A stretch of 64,000 bases of DNA, taken from NCBI RefSeq assembly GCF_022348165.1, contig NZ_JAKRFI010000008.1, forward strand, positions 1-64,000. Direction: 5' to 3'. Both the position numbers and the translations under genes were made by a program. The DNA is from Halomonas sp. McH1-25. GTDB taxonomy: Bacteria; Pseudomonadota; Gammaproteobacteria; Pseudomonadales; Halomonadaceae. Below, one piece after another: positions 55,357 through 64,000 of this stretch (its first letter is position 1; each line of letters starts with the position of its first letter). The notes under the pieces were generated by a model, which was not told the DNA's origin, made no database searches, and was given only the letters and a program-made list of their open reading frames with translations.

Positions 55357-56714
55357 TTAACTCTCTTTGTCTTCTTCCTCTAAATCAAGGACAAGACTGT
55401 TTTCAGGCCAGCCCTCTCTCGAGAAATCTTGATACTTCCCATCGAACCCGATTTTCAGAAGAAGTAAGATGTTAAAAAGATTCTGACATTTATAGATATC
55501 ATCAATATAGCTTTGAAGCTCGCCTATGTCTTCGTCTAGGCTGTCTGCATGTGCAGATTTATTTCTGAGCGAAACCCAAGCATCTACCATGGCCTTATCC
55601 ACTTTTCCTTCATCGGCAAGTCTATACAATGCATTCTTTGGGCTAGATGATTTAACTTGGCCAATATTTGATTGTATTCTGCTCTTTATTCGTTCGCCAA
55701 TGACTAGCTGCTTAATTAGATGTTTTGCCTCATTCGCTTGCTGCACTATCTCATCGTCCGGAAAACCATACGTCGAGTAGTAATGCTTAATTATCCCTTC
55801 GATCGCTGTAGTTATGGTAAGTGCCGCACTTTCAATCCCACCTTGCCATGATCGATTTATCTTATGCCAATAGCCGAAAAATGCATCGTGCTTAACTTCG
55901 AAGCTATTGAGATATTTTTCTATGAACTCTTGAAAGTTTGAAACTTCCCAAGGAGCATGATGCTTGATTGGAGAAGCAATTTTTTGATTTGGCGTGTTTC
56001 TTGAAATACTTCTAAGAACAGTTCTTCTCGTGTTATTCTCAGAATATGAATAATATAAGACAGGACATAGCTTGCCGAATACGATGCTTATCGCCTCGAT
56101 AAAGCGCTCTTTGAAGCTTTCGCCCATACTTCCAGCAGGGTCTTCTGCTCTTACTGTTAAACTGTTTTCTCTATCTTTGATTACAAAATCGACACCCAAA
56201 ATATTTAACTTGCAGGTATTTAATGTCCAACCCCCTCCTTTACTTTCTTCTCGCTCATTACATGGAATCCTATGCTTTCCGGGGATAATCAGGAAAAAGA
56301 AACTTGATGCTTTATTAACAACACCTTCTCTCTCGTTCTCACAATATAAGCTCCTAATTCTACTTTCGACAATCTTTCCTGTTGCAGGTAGAGAGAAGCC
56401 ATCGGGCACAGAGATGTCATCCGCTGTCCATATATTGCCGGACATATCCACTGCCTCCATGCTAAAAACTCTTCTTTACCAATAATTTTTCCAGGCACAC
56501 TATCACCAAGCTCTGGCATCAACTCTTTGGTAACATCCTTAAAGGAATGGTAAAGCTTTAAGTGAAAATCTCCATCTGGCTTCTGTGTTATTGATCCAGG
56601 CCCGCAGTAAATAATTTGATCATCATTTTTTTGTTGCTTTAGTTCAATTTTAATACAGTCAATTTCAAATTGGTTAGCCAATAACAGCTTTAGTTTTTTA
56701 TCGTTAAGATCCAC
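55357..56714 (-). pseudogene. ApeA/HEPN-like protein, single frameshift at a T5 tract
   Basis: A GTG start at 56714 (GAGGA seven bases upstream) opens one frame that runs to about 56470. The continuation lies in the frame that ends at 55357. Adding one base to the T5 run (minus-strand GAGTTTTTAGC) joins them into about 451 residues. The C-terminal half has TTAIEGIIKHYYSTYG and the HEPN RNase motif R-x4-H as SLRNKSAHADSL (R299, H304 of the second frame). The first 300 residues look like the ApeA N-terminal domain with GNIWTADDISVPDGFSL. ApeA-type HEPN proteins act in anti-phage abortive infection. Visibly AT-rich and isolated, so likely acquired. Confidence 0.72.
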
Positions 56715-56734
56715 TAAATTTCCTCATTAGGCTT

Positions 56735-56819
56735 GCATAACGTCGCTCAGCACGCGCGGCTACGGAATGGAGGCGAAGCCCCAATGGGGTAGACGTCGCC
56801 ATGACTGGCATAGTTAGAA
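56735..56819 (+). other. attC-like sequence upstream of the HEPN gene
   Basis: Begins GCATAAC and ends GTTAGAA, 85 bases apart, with GC-rich imperfect palindromic filling and an inner CCCC-AAT-GGGG hairpin. The ends resemble the RYYYAAC and GTTRRRY boxes of integron cassette sites, though each has a mismatch. The 463-bp gap 56715-57177 holds nothing else I can support. Confidence 0.35.
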
Positions 56820-57177
56820 ATAGTTCAACAGGACACAATTATTCCTGTACCGGCTCCCGTTTAGTACTTTTTACTGTCACCTCGTCACCATTGATGACAC
56901 ATGCTTGAACGCACAGCATAACTATTGACTGCGCCGACGAATCGTAACCACTGTGAGAAGTCGAAACTGAATATCCGCCACTATGGTGCACAACGACACG
57001 GCCTTTTGGCTCGGCAGTATGGCCCCAATCATAGTGCCGGCTGCATAACATGGATGGATAAGCTGGCCTCCTTGCTGTCATGGCCGCTTTGGGTCGGCCC
57101 GCGACTGGTGGCGAGGTCAAGCCCACGCTAGGCATGGATTGAGCCACACTCTCCTCTCCACCTGTGGGAACCATGCC

Positions 57178-57798
57178 ATGAATGCTACAATAATTACAAT
57201 CCGTGAGCCTTGGAACAAAGGCAAACTGGTCGGCCAAAAAGCACCGCTTCGACTCAAAGACATCTGGGCTATTCGTGTTCGGCTACAGCTTGCTGGGAAG
57301 CCACGCGACCTAGCGCTTTTCAATCTTGCGATAGACAGCAAGCTAAGGGCCTGTGATCTGGTCACTCTGCGTGTCCGAGATATTGTTCATGGAGACCGCG
57401 TATCGCCAAGAACCGTTGTCATGCAGCAGAAGACCCAGCGGCCAGTGCAGTTCGAGATAACCGAGCAGACACGCACGGCCTTAACCGACTGGATTCAGAG
57501 TGCTCGGCTTCGAAGCGAAAACTATCTGTTTCCGAGCCGCCTCAGTAGCTCAGAACACCTATCGACACGACAGTATGCTCGTATCGTCAAAGCTTGGGTA
57601 ACCTCCATTGGCCTGGATCCTTCAATCTATGGTACGCATACACTGCGCCGTACCAAAGCATCGCTGATATACCGTCGGACGAGAAACCTGAGAGCCGTTC
57701 AACTGCTCCTAGGCCGTACGAAGCTGGAAAGCACTGTCAGATACCTTGGGATTGAGGTAGATGATGCCTTGGAGATGGCTGAGCAAACGGAGGCATAG
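57178..57798 (+). CDS. Short tyrosine recombinase / integrase
   Basis: 206 residues, catalytic domain only. R57 in SKLRACDLVTL, H154 and R157 in GTHTLRRTK, and the nucleophile Y189 in STVRYLGIE are present. R180 stands where His or Trp is usual (LLGRTKLES). It lacks an N-terminal core-binding domain and is not an IntI. Its start ATIITIREPWNKGKLVGQKA is characteristic of a widespread stand-alone group. It could have inserted this patch or be a resident element. The in-frame ATG at 57139 gives 13 extra residues; 57178 was preferred because of conservation of MNATIITIREPW. Confidence 0.87.
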   Translation: MNATIITIREPWNKGKLVGQKAPLRLKDIWAIRVRLQLAGKPRDLALFNLAIDSKLRACDLVTLRVRDIVHGDRVSPRTVVMQQKTQRPVQFEITEQTRTALTDWIQSARLRSENYLFPSRLSSSEHLSTRQYARIVKAWVTSIGLDPSIYGTHTLRRTKASLIYRRTRNLRAVQLLLGRTKLESTVRYLGIEVDDALEMAEQTEA

Positions 57799-58056
57799 CA
57801 GGAGCCGGAGACGGCCTGGTTCGGGCCGCCTCTACTGGCCAAGAGCGGACACTTGGAGAAGACGGCACGTTAGCGATTTCTACTAATAGTTATCCATTCA
57901 CGCATGCACACGAGAGGATCAAAGGTAGTAGCTAACTCTAATAATAGCACCCAAAGAGACGATATCTTACCTTTATGAATTCAGATGGTGATTGAAATCT
58001 CAAGCGTATAGAAACCTACCACGGCCTTGTTGGATTGGCATGCTCTGGTATTGATG

Positions 58057-59013
58057 TCAGGTCATCGCCATATCTGTTACCCATCCTGCAACCAGTGCGC
58101 CTACGATCCCCAGGGTCAGATAAAGGCCAAAAATGGCTGGGCGCACCAGGCTCCATACCGCAATGGCCGAGTATAGACTGATGGCCGCTCCTGAAATCAG
58201 AAAGGCCATCGCGGCACCGAGTGTCAGCCCCATATCGATCAGCCCTCGCAGCAGTGGGAGGGCTGCATATCCTTCTATATACAGCGGACCACCGATAGCT
58301 ACCGCTACAGGTACCGCCCAAACACTATTTGCCGCGGTGAGTATCGAGTAGCCGACGTCTCCGAGATGAACGCGAACCAGGGCTTCCAAGGTCAGCGCGA
58401 AGGCAAGCCAACGCACGACCAGGCCGAAGGTAGCTTTTGCCTCGGCGACAAAGCGCGACTGCGCTGATAAATCGCAGGAGGAGGTAGCACTTTGCTGCAA
58501 GGCTCCTTCGCGGACCCAGCGAGACTGTGGCTTCCAGTAACTCAATATCTGCGCAACGACACCGGCAACCAAACCGAGCAATAACGCTGCAAGCAGTTTT
58601 CCGATAGCGAATGGCCACCCGAGGATGCCTGCCGTCAGGATCAACATGCCTGGATCTGTAATCGGGGAGGATAGCCAAAAGGCCATTGCTGCAGCTATGG
58701 GAATACCCTGCCGCAGCAAAGCGGCCACCAAGGGTACACTGGCAATACCGCAAACTGGTGTCACGGTACCAATCAGAGCGGCAAAGAAGATGGCGTGCCA
58801 TGGACGACTGTCTAACGTGTTGCGCAGCCGATTCGCTATTGTGCTCGATGCAAGCCAACCCGCCATGAGGGCAACGAACACGGTTAGCGGCAGCAGCGTG
58901 ACGAGCTCGCCAAGCATGGAGCGAAGCAGCCCGGTTCGGGGCTCGGGCCATAGCGACCCAAGGGCCAACATCGCCACGGTGACCCACCAGACGAAAGAAA
59001 AGCGCGTATTCAT
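58057..59013 (-). CDS. ArsP_1/DUF318-type permease
   Basis: 318 residues and about eight helices. GTVTPVCGIASVPLVAALLR near residue 80 with one Cys, and AAAMAFWLSSPITDPGML near 110, are the paired loop motifs of the PF03773 permease family. The second repeat has VAIGGPLYIEGYAALPLLRG. Some relatives export organoarsenicals or other toxic compounds. The substrate here is unknown, and the usual second Cys of the SC motif is not seen. It diverges from a LysR regulator. Confidence 0.82.
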   Translation of the reverse strand: MNTRFSFVWWVTVAMLALGSLWPEPRTGLLRSMLGELVTLLPLTVFVALMAGWLASSTIANRLRNTLDSRPWHAIFFAALIGTVTPVCGIASVPLVAALLRQGIPIAAAMAFWLSSPITDPGMLILTAGILGWPFAIGKLLAALLLGLVAGVVAQILSYWKPQSRWVREGALQQSATSSCDLSAQSRFVAEAKATFGLVVRWLAFALTLEALVRVHLGDVGYSILTAANSVWAVPVAVAIGGPLYIEGYAALPLLRGLIDMGLTLGAAMAFLISGAAISLYSAIAVWSLVRPAIFGLYLTLGIVGALVAGWVTDMAMT

Positions 59014-59109
59014 GAATGATGCTCCTAGAACTGTTGCTTGGCTCTAGGATGCGTCTGGCTATAAAATAAGAGAAACGAATTTATATTATCCCATGTATCA
59101 GGAACTCTG

Positions 59110-59982
59110 ATGACAAGAGGCTTGAGAGGCGACTGGCTGGTGGCTTTCGTCGCTGTGGTAGAAACGGGAAGTTTCACGGGTGCTGCGAAACGAATGCATC
59201 GCACTCAATCTGCGGTCAGCATGCAAATTCAGCAACTGGAATCGGTGGCAGGCACGGCACTACTGGTGCGCGAGCGTGCCGGAGTCACGCCTAATGCCGC
59301 TGGCGAGCGGCTCCTACCTCACGCTCGGCGTGCCGCCGAGGCACTTCATGATGCTGCAACTTTATTCGAGGCCCCCGATGTGGCATCGGGGCCGTTGCGA
59401 GTCGGCATACCAGAAGAATACTCCGGCATCGAGCTCCCCAAGTTACTGAGTCATTTTCAGCGCAGCCAACCGAGCGTCGAACTACTCGTTCAATGTGCCA
59501 GCAGTGATCGACTGGAGGCGGCAATCGCGCAAGGCGACTTGGATCTGGGGCTCATCGTGGCGGACGATAAAAGACGCCGCGGTGATGCGTTACTGTACGA
59601 TCCGACATGGTGGGCCATGGCAGAGACATTGGAACTGCCAACACACGGGCCGCTGCCACTCGTGCTCTTCGATCAGGCCTGTTGGTGGCGGCAATGGGCG
59701 CTGGACCGGGTAAGTGAAACCAAGCGCGAATGGCGCATCGCTTATACCAGCGATAGCATCGCTGGCGTTGCCGCTGCGATTCAGGCCGGGCTTGGCATCG
59801 GTGTGCTAGGACTCAGTACGGTACCCAAGGGAGTCAGGCAAGTGCCGGAAGCATTGGGGCTACCCACTCTGCCAGGATCTCACTTGATGTTGCAGATGAC
59901 AGATCGCGATGCGCCGGGAGCGGTAGAAATGGTGCGGCTGATTCGACAACACTTCGCTGCGCATGGCCATTATTTCCGGTGA
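59110..59982 (+). CDS. LysR-family transcriptional regulator
   Basis: 290 residues. The N-terminal winged HTH is WLVAFVAVVETGSFTGAAKR and MHRTQSAVSMQIQQLESVAG, residues 9-48. The substrate-binding domain follows with LRVGIPEEYSG near 95 and IQAGLGIGVLGLSTV near 220. It is divergent from the permease across 96 bases, the standard arrangement for a LysR controlling a neighbouring operon. It probably activates the permease gene in response to its substrate. Confidence 0.9.
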   Translation: MTRGLRGDWLVAFVAVVETGSFTGAAKRMHRTQSAVSMQIQQLESVAGTALLVRERAGVTPNAAGERLLPHARRAAEALHDAATLFEAPDVASGPLRVGIPEEYSGIELPKLLSHFQRSQPSVELLVQCASSDRLEAAIAQGDLDLGLIVADDKRRRGDALLYDPTWWAMAETLELPTHGPLPLVLFDQACWWRQWALDRVSETKREWRIAYTSDSIAGVAAAIQAGLGIGVLGLSTVPKGVRQVPEALGLPTLPGSHLMLQMTDRDAPGAVEMVRLIRQHFAAHGHYFR

Positions 59983-60384
59983 CGGTATCCTCACCGCACT
60001 AGCGGCCCGAAGCGTACACCTCTTTCAGAAGACCCCCATTCCGCCGGCAGCCCGAGCGCCATGATTGCGCTCAGCAGCACTAATCGGCCAGAAGCCGCCA
60101 TTGAGACTTTCCTGATGTAACGCCTACATTCAGCAGCGGCCTTTACGTAGCGAAGCGGAGAAAAGGCTGCCCGGTGGAGGGGCGAAGGCCCGGAACGAAC
60201 TAGATTTTTAGTTAGATTGAAACAATATCTGCACGGCCTGCGCTGCCTGATGCGACTCCGAGCAGGTACTGAAAGCCGCCGCCACGCTCATCATGCATAC
60301 CCGACGGGTGACCGGAAGCGAAATGCAGTCGTTGATCTAAGGTTAGAAAAACGGATACCTGATTTCCGACCACGGACATGTCTG
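59983..60384. other. Gene-free gap with second attC-like sequence
   Basis: This 402-base gap contains a short repeat (CGGCCAGAAGCCGCC, 60085-60099). A second attC-like stretch, from GATGTAAC (60114) to GTTAGAT (60211-60217), has GC-rich imperfect palindromes including GGCGAAGGCCCGG. No gene is seen; the antiporter start is at 60385. Confidence 0.35.
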
Positions 60385-62265
60385 ATGACTGACTACTTTG
60401 TTCAGGCGTTTATTTACCTGGTGGCGGCGGTAATCGCGGTGCCGCTGGCCAAGCGGTTCGGGCTGGGGTCGGTGCTCGGTTACCTGGTGGCCGGTGTGGT
60501 CATAGGGCCGGTGACCGGACTGGTGGGCCAGGAGGCCGTCACTCTTCAGCATTTTGCCGAGTTCGGCGTGGTAATGATGCTATTTTTGGTAGGGATGGAG
60601 CTTGACCCCAAATCCCTCTGGGCCATGCGGGTCCGGCTGCTCGGTCTCGGCGGCCTGCAGGTTATACTGACTGCAGCCGCCGCCACCGGTTTTGCCTGGT
60701 CCCTGGGGATGGCCTGGCAAACAGCCGTGGCGGTCGGGTTCCTCTTCTCCCTGTCCTCAACAGCGATTGTCCTGCAGACGCTTACCGAAAGGGGCCTGGT
60801 CAAAACCGAAGGTGGCCAGAGTGCCTTCTCAGTGCTGCTTTTCCAGGACATTGCGGTGATTCCCATGCTGGCCATCATCCCGCTGCTGGCCGTGTCCGGA
60901 ATCTCCGCTAGTGGCAGCGAGGGCGGACACAGCAGCCTCAGCCTGGTTGAGAACCTGCCGGGCTGGGCGCATGGGCTGGCCGTTGTCGGTGCGATCGTGA
61001 TCGTGATTGCCTGTGGCCATTACCTGAGCCGGCCGCTGTTCCGCTATGTGGTGCAGTCCCGCATGCGGGAGATATTCACAGCTACATCCCTGATGTTGAT
61101 TATCGGAATCGCGGCGCTCATGAGCCTGGTGAACCTGTCGCCGGCGCTCGGTGCTTTCCTGGCCGGTGTGGTTCTTGCCAACAGCGAATTCCGGCATGAG
61201 TTGGAAGCAAATATCGAACCTTTCAAGGGGCTGCTGCTGGGGCTTTTCTTCATTACCGTCGGCGCGGGGATCAATTTCGGTGTTCTGGCGAACTCCTGGG
61301 ATACGGTCTTTCTTCTCGCCCTGGCGATTATCATTGGCAAGGCGCTGATTCTGACTGGCCTGGCTTTCACATTCGGCATCCGCGGCAGTGAAGGCTGGCT
61401 GTTCAGCCTCGGGCTGGCCCAGGCCGGTGAGTTCGGGTTTGTGCTGCTGACCTACAGTACCCAGAATCAGGTTATCCCTGCAAACACCGCACAGGTGTTT
61501 TCACTGGTGGTGGCCCTGTCCATGTTCCTGACGCCGCTGTTGTTCATCGTCTATGACCGGGTGGTGCTACCGCGCTATCAGAAGGCATCCAATGAAGAAG
61601 CGGAGCCGGATGAGATAGAAGAGCAGGCCCCGGTGATCGTGGCAGGGGTCGGCCGCTTCGGACAGATCGTGTGTCGCTTGCTTCGCGCCAACAACATTCC
61701 CAGCGTTGCCCTGGACCATGCCCTGGATCAGATCGAAAATCTGCGCCGGATCCAACTGAAAAGTTACTTTGGCGACGCCACCCGCATCCAGTTGCTGGAA
61801 ACCGCCGGCATTGCCGAGGCACGCCTGCTCATTGTCGCCATCGATGACCGTGACCGGGCCGTGAGCCTGGTGCGTCACGTCAAACAGCTTTACCCGGAGG
61901 TCTGGATACTGGCTCGCGCCTTCGACCGCGGCCATGGTTACGAGTTACGTGAAGCCGGTGCCGACGACGTGGTGAGCGAGACATATTACTCCGCCCTGGA
62001 ACTTGGCAGCGGGGCCCTCACGGCCATGGGCGTCCACCCACAACGCGCCCGCCGGATGACCCGCTCCTTTATCGCCAGCGAAAAAGCCCACGAAGATCAG
62101 CTGTTCGACACCTGGCGCGATATCGAAGAAGGCATCCACTTCAGCCCGCGCTACGGGGAGTTGTTCATGAAGCTCGAAGAGTCAATGGGGCACGCCATGA
62201 AGGAGGACGCACGACGAACCGAGGACGAAGCACCGGCGTGGACACCACCAAGGGATAATGGCTGA
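60385..62265 (+). CDS. KefB/C-type cation:proton antiporter (CPA2) with RCK domain
   Basis: 626 residues. Twelve or so helices of the CPA2 exchanger begin VQAFIYLVAAVIAVPLAKRF, with LGYLVAGVVIGPVTG near 35, MLFLVGMELDPKSLW near 72 and the conserved FLFSLSSTAIVLQTL near 135. The C-terminal half, from residue 410, is a TrkA_N/RCK domain with VIVAGVGRFGQIVCRLL. It exports K+ (or Na+) in response to a nucleotide or glutathione adduct. The start is taken at 60385; the longer frame to 60217 covers the repeat region. Confidence 0.9.
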   Translation: MTDYFVQAFIYLVAAVIAVPLAKRFGLGSVLGYLVAGVVIGPVTGLVGQEAVTLQHFAEFGVVMMLFLVGMELDPKSLWAMRVRLLGLGGLQVILTAAAATGFAWSLGMAWQTAVAVGFLFSLSSTAIVLQTLTERGLVKTEGGQSAFSVLLFQDIAVIPMLAIIPLLAVSGISASGSEGGHSSLSLVENLPGWAHGLAVVGAIVIVIACGHYLSRPLFRYVVQSRMREIFTATSLMLIIGIAALMSLVNLSPALGAFLAGVVLANSEFRHELEANIEPFKGLLLGLFFITVGAGINFGVLANSWDTVFLLALAIIIGKALILTGLAFTFGIRGSEGWLFSLGLAQAGEFGFVLLTYSTQNQVIPANTAQVFSLVVALSMFLTPLLFIVYDRVVLPRYQKASNEEAEPDEIEEQAPVIVAGVGRFGQIVCRLLRANNIPSVALDHALDQIENLRRIQLKSYFGDATRIQLLETAGIAEARLLIVAIDDRDRAVSLVRHVKQLYPEVWILARAFDRGHGYELREAGADDVVSETYYSALELGSGALTAMGVHPQRARRMTRSFIASEKAHEDQLFDTWRDIEEGIHFSPRYGELFMKLEESMGHAMKEDARRTEDEAPAWTPPRDNG

Positions 62266-62331
62266 CCGCGAAGACAAAGAGGCACTAGAAGGCCGTCCCG
62301 CGTTTGTTTGCGGTTTTCTTTGTCGCGCGTA

Positions 62332-63549
62332 TCAGCGCTTATTCGCTTCTTGGTTGCGGCGTCGCTGCCGGTACCCGTAAGTGGCGTTCCTGACGGTTTC
62401 TTCATCTTCCAATCCGGCCCCCAGGGCGCCAACGATGGTGGCCACGGAGGTCGCGAGCCAGGCGAGAACGATGTAGTCGAGAAGCCCGGCCGCATGACCG
62501 ATATTTGATTCCAGCATGCTGGCCGGAACGAAAACGAGAACCGCGAGACAAAACAACCCCAGCAGGATCGCGTAATAGAAAACGACACCGGCGCCCAGCG
62601 TTAACACGGTGACAGCATTGTAGAGGCGAGCCAAGTGTGGCGAAAAAGCTTTTCTTACCGATTCCCAGAGATTGTGAGCAAGAATGATCCAGGCGACCAT
62701 GGCCACCATGGCGACGCTCATCAGCAGGACGAGTCGTGGCCCGCCATAATTGGCGCTGAGCTGCCAGAGGGTGGGAAATACCAAGCCATAGGCGCCAGTC
62801 GCGAACGCGGCGGCAATGACGCCCTTGAACGCCGGGAAGATGGTCCAGGGACGGTTGGCGCGTACCATGCCAGCGAGAATACGAAGATTGCCGTTGATCC
62901 AGGTATCGGCAATGAAGCGTACGTCGAAGGAATCTCCCTTGCCCGGCAGCGTTATCCGCCGTATCGGAAACAGCTTCTCGTAGAGGTGTCTACCCAGTAG
63001 TTTCCGGGCGCCTTTGCCACGCAGGCTCTCGTGGACTTTATCGGATTGCTGGGTGCGCTGCTCTTGGCGAGCACGGTCCTCTTCCGAACTGCCATGATGC
63101 AATTCGTTGACCAGTTGCAGAATCGCTTCGCTCAGGCGATGGCGTATCGCGGTAATGCCGAAGGCAGGCAATGAGACCATCGCAACGCCATGCACCGTGC
63201 TGGTTTCAGCGATCACGAAGCGTCCATGCTTGTAGATTGGCAAATCGGTGATACAGATCGCGTAGTCCCACTGCCGATCCCGCTTGTACTCGAGAATACT
63301 TTCGATGATATCGGTGGAAGCCTCTGCAGCGCCGATCAACGGATCGACGATCAGTTGCACCTCCCAACTCAACCGGTCATCGACGTAGTTGGCCAAAAGT
63401 TCGGGCAAGTGGTCGATTATCTGTTCGGCCATCTCAGCGGACATCTCCGGGGCGGGTACCAGGCCCACCACCTTTCGGCATGCGTTGACCGTCCGGCTCC
63501 CTTCCTCTGCTGGTTCCTTGGCGTAGACCTCGTTCCGGGCCTTGGACAT
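62332..63549 (-). CDS. Membrane protein of unknown function
   Basis: 405 residues. The N-terminal 200 residues are soluble with acidic stretches (HLPELLANYVDDRLSWEV, IDPLIGAAEASTDI-like) and FVIAETSTVHGVAMVSLPAF. The C-terminal half has four or five membrane helices (AFKGVIAAAFATGAYGLVF, LVLLMSVAMVAMVAWIIL, VVFYYAILLGLFCLAVLVF and AWLATSVATIVGALG) and a basic tail. The start at 63549 has AGGAGAG directly before it. No family recognised. Convergent with the antiporter. Confidence 0.7.
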   Translation of the reverse strand: MSKARNEVYAKEPAEEGSRTVNACRKVVGLVPAPEMSAEMAEQIIDHLPELLANYVDDRLSWEVQLIVDPLIGAAEASTDIIESILEYKRDRQWDYAICITDLPIYKHGRFVIAETSTVHGVAMVSLPAFGITAIRHRLSEAILQLVNELHHGSSEEDRARQEQRTQQSDKVHESLRGKGARKLLGRHLYEKLFPIRRITLPGKGDSFDVRFIADTWINGNLRILAGMVRANRPWTIFPAFKGVIAAAFATGAYGLVFPTLWQLSANYGGPRLVLLMSVAMVAMVAWIILAHNLWESVRKAFSPHLARLYNAVTVLTLGAGVVFYYAILLGLFCLAVLVFVPASMLESNIGHAAGLLDYIVLAWLATSVATIVGALGAGLEDEETVRNATYGYRQRRRNQEANKR

Positions 63550-64000
63550 AAGCTCTCCTGACGACGTAGCCAGCGCATTAGGGAGTGGCCCTGTAAAAAA
63601 CCACCTTGGCATATCCAAGCTTAGATGAAGATCCGCATACCGCGACTCACGCTGTAGTCATTGAAAAACAGATATGTCCCGGATTTTGTTAATTCTGATG
63701 GCCTTGGCGAACCACCTGCCTTGACCGTTTTGCTACCCGTTTGCGCTCAGGGCCCGGTGGCACCCGGCCACCCCAAAAGACCCAAGGCACTTACCAACTA
63801 ACAGGTATTAAAATGCAAAGTATATCGGATGAACGTGTTCACTGCCTGTGCCCGCATGGCCGCTTTGGGTCGAGAGCCGCCCTTACATACTCCAATCGGC
63901 AGTTGCCCATTATTCTTTACCCTGTCTTGCAATCTATCTTCGCTGTGGAGCTAGAAACGTACGCTCCGGCCGAGCCTTATTGCAGTGCATGGTACGAACC
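63550..64000. other. Right-edge intergenic DNA
   Basis: No supported gene. The stretch holds the upstream part of the preceding membrane-protein gene and a short repeat with CATGGCCGCTTTGGGTCG (63855-63872), identical to 57079-57096. It may continue into a feature beyond the window. Confidence 0.4.

Noticed and set aside
57178-57798. Integron integrase (IntI).
   Set aside because: Too short, no IntI-specific insertion between the active-site boxes, and no promoter or attI arrangement.
63830-63955. Small 41-codon open frame near the right edge.
   Set aside because: No ribosome site or family pattern, and it overlaps the short repeat at 63855.

Overview
The window looks like a chromosome segment from a halophilic gammaproteobacterium of the Halomonas/Chromohalobacter/Salinicola type. 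The evidence is the high-GC coding style, the glnE, epd-pgk-fba, dgkA and acuI set, the many sodium- or solute-coupled transporters (TRAP, TctCBA, DASS, AGCS, SSS) and the intergenic repeat types. No rRNA, tRNA or CRISPR array was seen. The genus is an inference from gene content only.

Positions 1-9.4 kb hold carboxylate and aromatic-precursor use. There is the tail of an aldehyde dehydrogenase, an orphan TRAP binding protein, and a quinate/shikimate-to-protocatechuate operon (quiC, shikimate/quinate dehydrogenase, aroQ). This operon is divergent from a tripartite tctCBA transporter followed by a HAD hydrolase. Repeated GTTCGCA boxes lie in the shared 381-bp control region. Positions 9.5-24.8 kb hold glnE, a three-gene sugar-acid dehydrogenase set (SDR, zinc dehydrogenase, mannitol-dehydrogenase-family reductase), an xdhC/mobA-like pair, dgkA, acuI, the lower-glycolysis group epd-pgk-fba, a DMT exporter and a 2-hydroxyacid dehydrogenase. 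A branched intergenic repeat lies after fba.

Positions 24.9-46.4 kb are core or metabolic. They include DASS and AGCS transporters around an XRE-type regulator, cytoplasmic asparaginase, lrgAB, an HpcH-type aldolase, and a LacI/PfkB-kinase/2-ketoacid-reductase set resembling the Pseudomonas 2-ketogluconate genes ptxS-kguK-kguD. They also include SUI1, YbaY, an aldo/keto reductase, a beta-barrel protein, a sirtuin, a NERD protein, an SSS symporter, a T2 ribonuclease and a RimK-like ATP-grasp enzyme.

Positions 46.4-53.9 kb are a clear genomic island. It sits between two 103-bp direct copies (one mismatch) of the 3' end of dgt. Inside, in order, are a decayed hipBA toxin-antitoxin pair with its operators and a visibly AT-rich cassette. 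The cassette has a TetR regulator with a perfect 20-bp operator, an HPP membrane protein, a Pro-1 tautomerase-like protein, a cupin, a single-chain CoA-transferase and an FAD/NAD(P)-binding protein interrupted at an A7 tract. A degenerate IS481-type element closes the island. The function of the cassette as a unit is not known to me, and it is the best candidate for an undescribed system here.

Positions 53.8-64 kb hold intact dgt, then a second AT-rich patch with an ApeA/HEPN-like protein (one frameshift at a T5 tract) and a short tyrosine recombinase. An ArsP_1-type permease with a divergent LysR, a KefB/C-type antiporter with an RCK domain and a membrane protein of unknown function follow. 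Two attC-like sequences and a short degenerate repeat are scattered through this end.
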